Of a DNA stretch of 64,000 nt, positions 32,801 through 42,800 are shown one piece after another. Numbering within the stretch: the stretch's first letter is position 1; every line of letters starts with the position of its first letter. The position numbers were made by a program, and so were the translations under genes. The stretch is from Coccinella septempunctata (lineage: Eukaryota; Arthropoda; Insecta; Coleoptera; Coccinellidae). The stretch is from positions 32,384,936 to 32,448,935 of the forward strand of contig NC_058195.1 in the NCBI RefSeq assembly GCF_907165205.1, written 5' to 3'. A model generated the notes under the pieces. It made no database searches. It was not told the origin of the DNA and saw only the letters and a program-made list of their open reading frames with translations.

Positions 32801-32877
32801 GCTGCAAACGCCCATTCATGATAATACTCGCGTCCCTTCAACTTTGGAACGCTGGTCAAGAATGAATTAGAAGCCAT
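29821..32877 (-). pseudogene. copia gag-pol, lacking protease
   Basis: Gag (residues 1-230) begins MASNSFLTSVPKLKGREYY and ends with a CCHC knuckle (CYRCKQFGHYKSQC). It then passes directly into the end of the pre-integrase finger (CTVCCEGKQSRLPF): the D-S-G protease and the front of the finger are deleted. Integrase has Asp in VIHADVCGPM, Asp in FRTDNGSEF and Glu in KNGLSERINRTI. The frame ends at about 30805 in an A8 run. Reverse transcriptase continues in another frame, has lost a central block, shows LYVDDFFVF near 30580 and is cut by a TAG near 30555. RNase H (30234-29821) has ELIGYVDADWA and MESEYMAIAEACKE and is truncated at YNDSQSAQKLV. Confidence 0.88.
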
Positions 32878-32944
32878 TGTCTTAACTAACTGATCGATTT
32901 CTTTCCTAAAAACTTAATAACGAGCACACCTGGGCCCATAACCT

Positions 32945-33075
32945 ATTAAAACAACGTGCCTATTCAGTGGCTAACGACGAACTAACTTTCATTCCAAGAT
33001 TCATCACATACAACATACAACCATAGATGGCGCTACAATTGTTTAATTGTTGTCACACTAAAAAGATTCCTAACA
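32945..33075 (-). repeat. copia 5' LTR (probable)
   Basis: About 131 bp on the minus strand from TGTTAGGAATC (33075) to the base before the GGTTATGGGCCCAG primer site. Limits are inferred from the TG start and primer position, since no second LTR is present for comparison. Confidence 0.5.
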
Positions 33076-33280
33076 TTATAATGTTTTTTAGAGGATGAAA
33101 TAGGCAGTGGGCATCTAATGTTTGGGGGTTTTGTGATTTCATGTCCAATTAAACTTAACATTCTTGCGAATTCTTCTTGGGAAAGTCGAAAAAATTCATT
33201 AAATTTTGTATCATGTGTTAATAATTAATGTCAGACAAAAAGCGACAATTCAGAAGATTTTCAAAAGTAGATTTTTTCGT

Positions 33281-33312
33281 CTGATGAAGGAGTCTGATAT
33301 AGACTCCGAAAC
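33281..33312 (+). ncRNA. Hammerhead-like core motif
   Basis: CTGATGA is followed by a perfect 7-bp stem (GGAGTCT/AGACTCC) with a 5-nt loop, then GAAAC. This is the core arrangement of hammerhead ribozymes, which occur at the ends of Penelope-like elements. One extra A sits at the base of stem II and I could not confirm stems I and III, so activity is unproven. It may be the 3' remnant of a Penelope-like element. Confidence 0.35.
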
Positions 33313-34157
33313 GTTACAAAGAATTATAATTTCAACGTTATTTATTTTGAGTTCATTGTCAGGCAACAATTTTTTCTAGTTAATTTGCTCCTGACAAATT
33401 AGTGCAAGAATGTACGCAGGAGCAAATCGTTGATTTCATTTTTAATTGATTTTGTTTCAGAGATTGGGAGTGAAAACCCTAAAAAGTTTATGAAGAGACA
33501 CTTAATATAGTTGACTAAACCGTTAAAAGTGCCTTCCTTTCTCCTGTTCTGGAACATTGTATCCGTTTTTTGCCTCTTTGTTGACAAAGCCAATAGTTCA
33601 TCGTCTTCTTCCCCAAAAATCAAACGAGTAAGTAATTCTTCTCGAATTCTACATTAATCCTAAAACACACTCTTATACATAGTAGCCTAGTGTTGCAGCG
33701 CGCATGTAGATTGCGAAATGTACCTATTTCAGAGAGACCATGCGCCCGTTGTTAGCGTTGTAGCGTTCGTCGGTAGCGGGCAGCGGGTGAGGGAGACCAG
33801 AGTTCAGTAGCCAATTTGCGTGTAATTACACGAAATTTGTGTAGATTTCGTTTCGTTTCCTAATTCTAACCACTGTTTGGACACTAACTGAAATTGAGGT
33901 GAATTTTACAATGAATTAAAACAGTACAGACTAGAGACGTAAATTAAGAAAAAAAAAAACTATATTTTATTTCATACTTTTCTATGAACAGAATTTATAT
34001 ACCGAACAGAAACAAATAAGTTAACCCTCTTTTCTCAGTCTGACTTCTGTCAGTATTCAAAATTCAAATATTGTGAATTGTGTTCTTCAAGAAAGATTGT
34101 GGTTTCACTGGTTTCCTAATTCATTTTGATTTTGCTGTGAGTGAGATCTGAATCCGC
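33313..34157. other. Stretch without a recognised gene
   Basis: A minus-strand frame at 33399-33623 has an FQNRRKEGTF motif, weakly like the N-terminus of Harbinger-type nucleases, but nothing else supports it. A moderately GC-rich segment with CpGs lies at 33690-33800. No other feature is seen. Confidence 0.35.
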
Positions 34158-34208
34158 CTACACTTTAGCGGAAGTCGATTTTTTGTGAAATTTTGATTTT
34201 ATTGTGTA

Positions 34209-35353
34209 CAGGGTGGGCAAATTTCGATGTTTTAGCACTACAGCTTTCAAACCAGAGGAGATAGACAAAATCTGATACCCCATTCTCGTTTTCTTTTTCT
34301 GAGAAACTAACAATAGTAGTAGTCATTTTTGGCCACTTTCTTTTGTTTTCGAGTTATAAGCAAAAAGTGGAAAAATGGCGATATCGAAATCAATTTATAT
34401 CTCCGCTAATACTGATGATAGAGCTTTGAAATTGAAACATTATACAGGCACTTTTTTACGTAGAATCCAGTGGCGTGCTCGCCTTTTTAGCAGGATTTTT
34501 TTTTACGGGGCTATGACCCAAAGTTATGTTTTTTTAAATAGGAACACTAGTTTTTTGTGCAATTTTTTGAAAGCTTAATTTTTACTGATTTCAAAAATAT
34601 ATAACATCATATGGTTTGTATCAATATAAATAATAGAAAACGGTCAAAAACACTTTTTCTCAATATTTCTATGGTTTCAACTTTTGACGAGCACAGAAAA
34701 ATAGAGTTTTCTATAACAAAAGAAGTCTCCTTCCGGCAATGTCATTCTTTCTATGCTTTTTACCAATTTTCACAAAATTTGAATCAAGATATATTTCATA
34801 AATTTTCATAATACTGAAAGGACTTATAGAAAGAGACACTGGTAATCATACGATGCTATATTTTTCTATGCTCATCAAAAGTTGAAACCATAGAAATATG
34901 GAGAAAAAAGGTTTTTGACCATTTTCTATTATTTATATTGATACAAACCATATGATGTTATATATTTTTGAAATCAGTAAAAATTAAGCTTTCAAAAAAT
35001 TGCACAGAAAACTAGTGTTCCCATTTAAAAAAACATAACTTTGGGTCATAGCTTCGTAATTAAAAATCCTGCTAAAAAGACGAGCACGCCACTGGATTCT
35101 ACGTAAAAAAGTGCCTGTATAATGTTTCAATTTCAGAGCTCTATCATCAATATTAGCGGAGATATAAATTTATTTCGATATCGCCATTTTTCCACTTTTT
35201 GCTAATAACTCGAAAACAAAAGAAAGTGGCCAAAAATGACTACTACTATTGTTAGTTTCTCAGAAAAAGAGAACGAGAATGGGGTATCAGATTTTGTCTA
35301 TCTCCTCTGGTTTAAAAACTGTAGTGCTAAAACATCGAAATTTGCCCAACCTG
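34209..35353. mobile_element. Foldback element (TIR CAGGGTGGGCAAATTTCG)
   Basis: 1145 bp, nearly a perfect palindrome: arms of about 550 nt with few differences, TA on both sides (34207-34208 and 35354-35355). Its ends share CAGGGTG with the foldbacks at 5539 and 18611, but the rest of the sequence is different. No coding capacity; the open frames inside are mirror images of one another. Confidence 0.9.
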
Positions 35354-35355
35354 TA

Positions 35356-36270
35356 CATTATGACGAGCTGAGTTCAAAAAAAGCGGTTTCAACTTTAGGA
35401 AACCAGTGGCTCAAAAGTTACGCCACTTTGAAGGTCCAATGTTAAGACTGATCTGAATGACATTTGACAACATAATGATCGAATGAATTTAAAAACTTAC
35501 AATTGAGTTACTTGGTGCCTTTGTAATTAAGGTCTATAATATTTCACAACTGGACATACAGTTGAAAATTCTTCACTCACTTAGTAGACGACGAATCCGC
35601 AGCTCAATGAACAATGATTAACCAATTCCTATCACTGCATTCACCTTTTCGATACAACACTACCGTATAATTCTTTTCACTTTTTCATTAACGAAAATAA
35701 TCATTAATTCTTAAATAATTGAAGTAAATTTGTTCTATTCTTTCCAAATTGTGTTCGAACTTCTAAATGAGTTTTGACATGAATCAAAGTGACAGAGACT
35801 AACTCGAATTCATGTTATCCATTGATATATTTTTTGACAGATTTGGAACGAAAAAAAATCATATTGGTTGATATAGTTCATGTAAGTTGAATTTTGATGT
35901 GAAATATTAGGATTTGAGATACTTGACTCTTTAACACAATCGTAATACATACTGTTTTTACCGTGCTTTCCCTATTCATTGGGTTTATTCCTCCATTTTA
36001 CCTTGTATAAGAGTTCCAAGGTATCTAGTAAATTCCCCGAGAATTGAGATTGGAATGCGGATCATTTGATAATGAACGATTACTGTATAATGTTTTCACA
36101 TAAATATAATCTATATAAATATACAATCTATGACGCTAAGATGTCATAGCTTAAGAATGGAGATTTCAAAATGCAATTTACGACACGAGCCTCCGTACTA
36201 AATCCTTAAAAACGACAACTTTACCCAATCATAATAAAATAATTATTTTTTTGCTCTTTCATATTATGGC
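35356..36270. other. AT-rich stretch without a gene
   Basis: After the short arm segment of the outer foldback (to about 35440) I see no open frame or repeat that can be named. The composition is strongly A/T-rich. Confidence 0.4.
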
Positions 36271-36467
36271 TAACCCAAGCTAGCCTAACGTAACCTAACC
36301 TAAACTAACCTAAAATAAACAAACCATTAAGACAATGAAGAATTGAATTAAAATGAATAAAAGTATCTAACCTAAGCTAGCCTAACGTAACCTAACCTAA
36401 ACTAACCTAAAATAAACATACAATTATGAGAATGAAGAATTGAATTAAAATGAATAAAAGTATCTAA
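36271..36467. repeat. Two-copy 97-bp tandem repeat with telomere-like CCTAA motifs
   Basis: Units at 36271 and 36368 are near-identical. Each begins with a mixture of TAACC/CCTAA pentamers (reverse complement of insect-type TTAGG) and ends GAATAAAAGTATCTAA. It is too short and degenerate to be a telomere. Confidence 0.8.
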
Positions 36468-36546
36468 TTTCATTTAAATCTTCCATCGTGTAAATATGAT
36501 GGTGCCAAAGAAATCTGACGTTATTTCCCCTGAAAAATAATTCAGT

Positions 36547-36907
36547 TTTGGCGGTATGTGCTGGGGTGAGTTCACGCCATTTGAAGAATGGCGTGCTCTT
36601 GGGGTGATTGTTTCGTCCCACTGCTAGGGTCGGACTCATCAGGTAGGTTAATGAACCCTAGCAGCTACCTACGACAATCGCCGAAGCAGCGTAGTTTGTG
36701 CCTGCTATAAACGCCGGTTACGTCGAGGGTATAGAGTGTTGCGTCGCCGGTGGCGCCATCGTTTGGCGTATGCTGCACCGCAATAGACGTATAATCTACC
36801 CTGTGATCGCAACCGTCGTGCGCAGTGATGCCATCGTTTGGCTACCCTTGGTACCATCATGGTGAGATGAAGTATTCCTCTACCATGGGTACAACTACGC
36901 CGCCACA
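36547..36907 (-). repeat. TRIM LTR (3' copy in transcription sense)
   Basis: 361 bp, apparently identical to 37119-37479 and unusually GC- and CpG-rich for this window. The frames seen on its minus strand are duplicated in both copies and have no protein features. Confidence 0.85.
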
Positions 36908-37118
36908 ACACTCCCCCACCAGCGGCGCTGACTGGGGAAGCGATGCGATACGGTAGGCAGGGTACCGCCGTTTACGAAGATGGGAAAGGGCGTCTAGAGT
37001 AGCGTCAGAAATACCAGAGATGGGAGCGTGCATTGTGAGCGAGCTATTGTCTCAACCGGTCTGGCCTTCTGGGATACGTCGTTAAGACGGCCCTCCCTCA
37101 TCACGTCGGGGTCCCCAC

Positions 37119-37479
37119 TTTGGCGGTATGTGCTGGGGTGAGTTCACGCCATTTGAAGAATGGCGTGCTCTTGGGGTGATTGTTTCGTCCCACTGCTAGG
37201 GTCGGACTCATCAGGTAGGTTAATGAACCCTAGCAGCTACCTACGACAATCGCCGAAGCAGCGTAGTTTGTGCCTGCTATAAACGCCGGTTACGTCGAGG
37301 GTATAGAGTGTTGCGTCGCCGGTGGCGCCATCGTTTGGCGTATGCTGCACCGCAATAGACGTATAATCTACCCTGTGATCGCAACCGTCGTGCGCAGTGA
37401 TGCCATCGTTTGGCTACCCTTGGTACCATCATGGTGAGATGAAGTATTCCTCTACCATGGGTACAACTACGCCGCCACA
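37119..37479 (-). repeat. TRIM LTR (5' copy in transcription sense)
   Basis: Followed on the minus strand by the tRNA-Trp-like primer site. Apparent identity to the other LTR implies recent insertion. Confidence 0.85.
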
Positions 37480-38823
37480 CAGTCATCTAATATTTGTCAT
37501 TCTATGCTTACAACTGACAATCATAAAATTAGAGTATAATAAACATTACCCAGAATACTCTTAAAATTGAAACTTCAATGTGGCGTAATTTTCGAACCAA
37601 TGGCTTCCTAATATTGAAACCACATTTATTGAACTCGCCTCATCAGATTACATAAGATAGGACTCCTCCTGAAGTCAAAGCGGCAACTAGGATACATTCA
37701 ACGTTGAAACTTCAAAATGGCGTAACTTTTGAACCAATGGTTTCCAAACGTTGAGACAACTTTAATTGAACTCGCCTCGTCAAAATACATAAGATAGGAC
37801 CCGTTCTGTACAAAAAATCGACTTCCGCTAAAGTGTAGTCGAGCCGAGATGGTCCACTATTTGGTGTCCAAATTACGATGATTGGTATTTGTCTCGTAAC
37901 TACTTTCTGAGCTAGAACAATGGATAAGTGGCTAATCAAAAAAGTAAAGCTTTTTGTTATTCAATTTTTTTTATTTAGTAATTATTTTTCACATTCTTCC
38001 AGAGAAATGAAAGCGCCATGGCATCTACGTCTGGAATGCAGATTAATCCAGAATGTGACCCAGAGTCTAGAGACTCGGATTCTGGATCTGAAAAGGATTT
38101 GTGTCCAACCAGCACAAAAACACAAATGATAAAACAACCCCTTAAAACGAGCAAATATGCCTTTGTTGAGAGCTGGCTGCAAAATCCCAAATTTAAAGGT
38201 TGGCTAGTCAAGTCGAAGTCTAAAGGCAAGTTGAACGATCACTGCAAAATTTGCAGTGCATTTAAGCTCATAAAGCTACCATCATAAGACACCTTGAATC
38301 AGAGAAACATAAATTCAATTGAAAAATTGAGGGAAAATGGAACCTTTTTTTCAATTATAATGGATAAAACAACAAATAATTCAATAACCAAACAGTGTTC
38401 ATTCACAATTATATATTTAGATGACCAACAATGCAGGATTAGGTATGTGTAAATTTTTTGATATGGTTGAACAGTATTATGGTACTGCAGGCGACCTATT
38501 TAAATATTTGGTGAGTACTATATCAGACAAAAGAATTCCTCTGACAAATCTGATTGGATTCTCATCAGAATTAGATAAAAACGAAGAGAAGAAAACAGTT
38601 GACTTGGTTTCACAATTTTTAATTGAAATATTTGTTGACACGCGTGTTTCGGGTTTCATCCCATTTTCAAAACTGAGTACATAAATACGGAAAGAACACA
38701 TTCATACAATAATCAAAAAGCACATGTTAAAATCGGAGACAGGCGGAAATCTAATTGATCGTTTACAAGGCTGAAGATATTTCTAGGATTTCTAGAAGAT
38801 CTAAACGTTTACCTTTATCAACT

Positions 38824-39544
38824 TTATGTAGAATAGATAGATAGATCAAAATCTATGAAGTGGTTGAGAGTAATGCAATGATCAGAGAAACCAGTTGTTG
38901 ATTTATTCTGCAGAATAGATCTTTTATGTTCCTCAAGTCTAACCCCGAGAGAACGGCCAGTTTGACCTATGCAAAATGCAGGGCATTCATCACATAACAG
39001 CATATTATATATACCACTCAACTGCGAATTAGTCAGTCGATCGAATTGGAAACATAGTTGTGTCAATTTTGAATGCTGATGAATATGCTGCAAATTTGAA
39101 TATTTCTCATTTTCGTATACTTTTCTAGGTTATTTTAATATATTCTAAGTCTATGACTGAAAGTACAGAAATTTTTAGAAATCTTTTGTGACCAGGCTGC
39201 GCCTGGACTTTCAAGACCTACTGGGATATCAATCATTCTTGAAAGGACTATACACCACTGAACTGCGAATTAGTCAGTCGATCCTTGTCATTAAAAAATA
39301 TTGATCTTAAATTCTTCTTATTGGTACATATAACATCAATATCATTTTTTCTGATTCTTTCACAAAGTTTTTCACTGAGAGATGGGATGTAATTGATGTA
39401 CGTAAATTTCCTGATTTCATCTCTAAATTGAGGTGGATGAATTAAAGTTAACAATTCTGTTTGTTGTTTTTTTGAAATCAATTTGTCTATTATGTTAGTG
39501 GAATAGCCGTTGTTTTTGACTAATCCTTTCATAATTCCATTCAA
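38824..39544 (-). pseudogene. Penelope-like RT end and GIY-YIG endonuclease (left arm)
   Basis: The frame 39544-39248 has KNNGYSTNIIDKLISKKQQ and NYIPSLSEKLCERIRKNDID, the region just after the reverse transcriptase core of Penelope elements, ending DRLTNSQFSGV. After about 150 nt of non-coding sequence the frame 39093-38824 repeats DRLTNSQLSGI and continues with CDECPAFCIGQTGRSLGVRLEEH, a GIY-YIG type endonuclease with its Arg and His in place. The repeated segment suggests an insertion or duplication inside the gene. Confidence 0.8.
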
Positions 39545-40931
39545 TTCACTGTGGAGGTAGAAGATGATAACAAATGTTTGAACTTCTTAGATATTCAGAT
39601 TAATGGGTACCACTCACGAGGCGTTTTCTCGGGGGTTTCAGGTACGGAGCATCGATGCCGAAGGATCCCATCTGGCGATCGGATTCTAGGGCGGCCACAC
39701 ACGGGGCTTCCATTCGGGAGTAGGAAACCCACTTCCAGTGTATCTTTCAGCAACTTGGAATCGGTCGCCGAAGTACAATAAATCCCCACAGGTTGAGGAT
39801 GCTGAAAGTTGAGCTGGTCGGCCACTTTCGGGGATTTCTGATCCGCATTCCTCAATGATGCCTACCCGATACCCACGAGAAAACGCCTCGTGAGTGGTAC
39901 CCATCTCGAGTTCGATATATAAAAAAGCCCACCTTCTCTGATATTCTGATTCCTAACAGTAGTTCGCACCCTTATAAGATCAAGATGTCTGCATTCCACG
40001 CCAAAAAGTGTCAAAAAGTAGTTAGAGTCCTTGAATTATTAGCCAAAAACAACGGCTATTCCCCTAACATAATAGACAAATTGATTTCAAAAAAACAGCA
40101 AACAAAATTGTTAACTTTAATTTATCCACCCCAGTTTAGAGCTGAAATCAAGAAATTTACTGACATCAATTACATCCCATCTTTCAATGAAAAACTTTGT
40201 TAAAGAATCAGAAAAAATGATATTGATGTTATATAAACCAATAAGAAGAATTTAAGATCAATATTTTTTAATGACAAGGATAGACTGACTAATTCGCAGT
40301 TCAGTGGTGTATAGTCCATTCAAGAATGATTGACATCCCAGTAGGTCTTGAAAGTCCAGGCGCAGCCTGGTCACAAAAGATTTCTTAAAATTTCTGTACT
40401 TTCAGTCATAGACTTGGAATATATTAAAATAACCTAGAAGAAAAGTATATGAAAATGAGAAATATTCAAATTTGCAGCATATTCATCAGCATTCAAAATT
40501 GACACAACTATGTTTCCAATTCGTACGATTAAATTACGAACATAAACGACTCTACAAAATTCAAATAACCGTCGGTAAGTGCATAGATTCACATATAATA
40601 GATCAATGTTTATTCACATTACCAACCTGAATTCTGCAACATAAAATCTGAACTTATGGGCTATTATCAACATAAATTCGATTTTCCACAGCCACCCGAG
40701 ATGTCATACATTCTTGAATGGACTATATATAAAATGCTGTTATGTGATGAATGCCCTGCATTTTGCATAGGTCAAACTGGCCGTTCTCTCGGGGTTAGAC
40801 TTGAGGAACATAAAAGATCTGTTCGGCAGAATAAATCAACAACTGGTTTCTCTAATCATTGCATTACTCTCAACTACTTCATAGATTTTAATAATATAAT
40901 CTACATAAACGTGATAAAGTTAAACGTTTAG
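39545..40931 (+). pseudogene. Penelope-like RT end and GIY-YIG endonuclease (right arm)
   Basis: A short RT segment (VEVEDDNKCLNFLDIQI, 39551-39604) is cut by the MITE at 39605-39902. The frame 40006-40203 mirrors the left arm (NNGYSPNIIDKLISKKQQ). Stops and frame changes occur at 40201 and near 40234. The endonuclease frame (40713-40905) again has CDECPAFCIGQTGRSLGVRLEEH. An extra segment of about 180 nt at 40522-40712 is absent from the left arm. Confidence 0.75.
39605..39902. mobile_element. MITE with 27-bp GGGTACC terminal inverted repeats
   Basis: 298 bp, starting GGGTACCACTCACGAGGCG and ending with its inverse; the ends match over at least 27 bp. Flanking bases suggest an AT or no duplication. 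The interior is more GC-rich than its surroundings and has no gene. It sits near the junction of the two Penelope arms. Confidence 0.75.
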
Positions 40932-42800
40932 ATCTTCTAGAAATCCTAGAAATATCTTCAGCCCTGTAAACGATCAATTAGATTTCCGCCTGTCTCCGAT
41001 TTTAACATGTGCTATTTGATTATAATATGAATGTGTTTTTTTTGTATTTATGTACTCAGTTTTGGAAATGGGATAAAACCCGAAACACGCGTGTCAACAA
41101 ATATTTCAATTAAAAATTGTGAAACCAAGTCATGTGACTCCGTTTTCACCTAATTCAATTCATCATGTTTCACCAAGAGTTATGTGTGGAATCAATTCCG
41201 ATTCTCATCAGATACTACAAACTGTATGTTTGGGAAAGAAAGGTCCGTTGCTGCATTATTAAAGAAGGAGATTCCAGACATTGTAGTGATAAAATGCTTC
41301 TGTCATATGATACATTGAGGTGCATCCAAGGGTTGTCTGCAAATTCCACGGTCTGTAGAGGACCTTTTAAGAAATAGTGATGCCCATTTTCATAGGAGTG
41401 CACAAAGCAGAAAAGAACCAATACTTTCAAAGAATTTCAAGATTTTTTTGGGACTAAAATCCATTCCAAATTCTGTCTCCATCTAATACCAGATGGTTGT
41501 GCTTGAAAGCCTGCGTGGACAGAGTACTCGAACAATTTGTGCCTCTCCACATGTATTTTAGGGAGTATGTTCTTTCCGATCCCTCCAGAACAACCGAAGG
41601 AATGCTTAATGTCATGAATAATAAATTAATAGTGATATATTTGGAATTCATGTCTTACATACTCACTTTGTTGGTTGACTTCGATATTTTATTTCTGGGA
41701 GAGTCACCACTTCTCCATAGATTGAAACCCGAGACTGAGACGAGACTGTTGAAAACAATTTATTCAAACTTTTTGGAATTGCCCTATTTCAAAAAATGCC
41801 GATGTCTACAGCTAGCAGTGATCATACTGATCCCCATCACTTTTTGCCTTTGCAGAAAATATGTGTTGGCATTGCAAGTGATGCAAGTAGACTTGCTTGA
41901 TTTTTTGTATCGAACTTGCTTCACAAAGTAAGGACAAATTCAAATTTGATGATGAAGTATTCGATATTACATATATCTGTTGTCGATCCTGCCGAAGCAC
42001 AAGCCTTCAATATTAAAACCCTTCAAAAATGCTTCCATAGATTTCCTATTCTAAAGCAACATGTGAAGTTGCAAGAAGTTGATAATGAGTGGTGACAACA
42101 TGCTCTGTTAGATCATGGTTTGAGCACCAACTTATCTGCTGAAGAATACTGGAGTAAGGTTTTTCTGTTGAAGAATGCTGCCGGTATTCTACTTTTTCCG
42201 AATTTGATATTTATTGCTCTTACCTTTCTCAAATGCATCGGTTGAGAGGATATTCTCTGATCTTAATAATATCAAAACATTTCACAGAAATAATCTGGCC
42301 ACGGAGAATATTTCAGCTCTAATCTTCAGCAAACAAGGCATCAATAATGATGGAGGAATTTTGAAATTTAATCCCTAAAAAAAAATGATTGACTCCAAAA
42401 TATGGAAAAAAGCAAATGAATAGGATCATTTATTCTTCATTACTATTAGTATTTGTAACTTTTCAATATGAGAATGATTAATTCTGTATAAGGAATTGTT
42501 TTGTATTTGTATAGACACCCATGGGTGTCTGTGTACAAATTAGTACAAATTATACATTTTAACAAATCTCTTAAGTGAATATTTCTATGACAGTGTGCTT
42601 TCTCTATAGACATAGGGACTCTATGTCTATGGCTTTTTCAAATCAGTTGCGTGCATAGACATAGACTTTTTTCTCGATGTGTTGCGTGTAATTTGATAAT
42701 TGAACTAGTGTAATTAAAAAGTTCGTTGTTGGCAACACTGGAGTTCACTACCCTTGGCAGATCTCTAGAAATAGAACGATTAATTGTCAATTGAAACGTC

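Larger units (their letters stand above)
29821..33075 (-). mobile_element. Ty1/copia element, 3' truncated and internally deleted
   Basis: Running leftward: a short 5' LTR (about 33075-32945), a GGTTATGGGCCCAG primer site as in Drosophila copia, which pairs with an internal half of initiator tRNA-Met, then gag, integrase, part of reverse transcriptase and RNase H. The protease domain and a central part of reverse transcriptase are missing. RNase H stops abruptly at 29821 and the 3' LTR is absent. The LINE 3' end lies immediately to the left. Confidence 0.85.
36547..37479 (-). mobile_element. TRIM (miniature LTR retrotransposon) with tRNA-Trp-type primer site
   Basis: Two identical-looking 361-bp direct repeats (36547-36907 and 37119-37479) flank 211 bp of internal DNA. 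The whole is bounded by the 4-bp duplication CAGT (36543-36546 and 37480-37483). Read on the minus strand, the LTR starts TGTGGCGGCGTAG and ends CATACCGCCAAA. One base after the upstream LTR is TGGGGACCCCGACGTGAT, which matches the complement of the tRNA-Trp 3' end with one mismatch. A purine tract (GGTGGGGGAG) lies just before the downstream LTR. No coding capacity: a non-autonomous element needing enzymes from another LTR element. Confidence 0.85.
34158..37838. repeat. Outer foldback element, host to nested insertions
   Basis: CTACACTTTAGCGGAAGTCG at 34158 recurs in inverse orientation ending at 37838. The similarity resumes on the far side of the 34209-35353 element: a segment with GTTACGCCA near 35410 pairs with its inverse near 37715. 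This shows the left arm was split by that insertion. A direct repeat of about 130 bp (copies near 37565 and 37700) lies in the right arm. The interior also contains the TRIM at 36547-37479. Confidence 0.6.
38604..41131. mobile_element. Two Penelope-like element fragments in inverted head-to-head arrangement
   Basis: A large palindrome: GACTTGGTTTCACAATTTTT at 38604 and its inverse ending at 41131 bound two arms of about 1 kb. Each arm reads outward through the end of a Penelope-type reverse transcriptase, a GIY-YIG endonuclease and a conserved tail with GAAACACGCGTGTC. The tail is like the hammerhead-bearing terminal region of these elements but lacks an intact CTGATGA. Inverted partial copies sharing a junction are a known Penelope insertion pattern. 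It splits a hAT transposase. Confidence 0.75.
37980..42380 (+). pseudogene. hAT transposase pseudogene, split by Penelope-like DNA
   Basis: Left piece (about 37980-38600): a BED-like finger region (ESWLQNPKFKGWL then CKIC, then an R-H-L-E-S-E-K-H segment in a shifted frame), followed by an MDKTTNNSITKQ...FTIIYLDD segment and DMVEQYYGTAGDLFKYLV, both typical of hAT catalytic domains. Right piece (about 41190-42380): LKACVDRVLEQF, and near the end a dimerisation segment with SVERIFSDLNNIKTFHRNNLATENI, also hAT-specific. Many frameshifts. The middle is occupied by the inverted Penelope pair (38604-41131). Terminal repeats were not found. Confidence 0.75.

Noticed and set aside
33399..33623. Possible Harbinger-type nuclease N-terminus
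   Set aside because: Only one short RRKEG motif; no catalytic region follows in any frame.
34375..35445. Several ATG frames between 34375 and 35445
   Set aside because: They are in the two arms or centre of a near-perfect palindrome and mirror each other.
36705..37486. Two identical 68-69 codon Arg-rich frames
   Set aside because: They are the same non-coding LTR sequence of the TRIM read twice.
38636..38670. Functional hammerhead in the Penelope tails
   Set aside because: GAAACACGCGTGTC is present in both arms, but the CTGATGA box is replaced by GGGATGA or GGGATAA, so only a remnant is supported.
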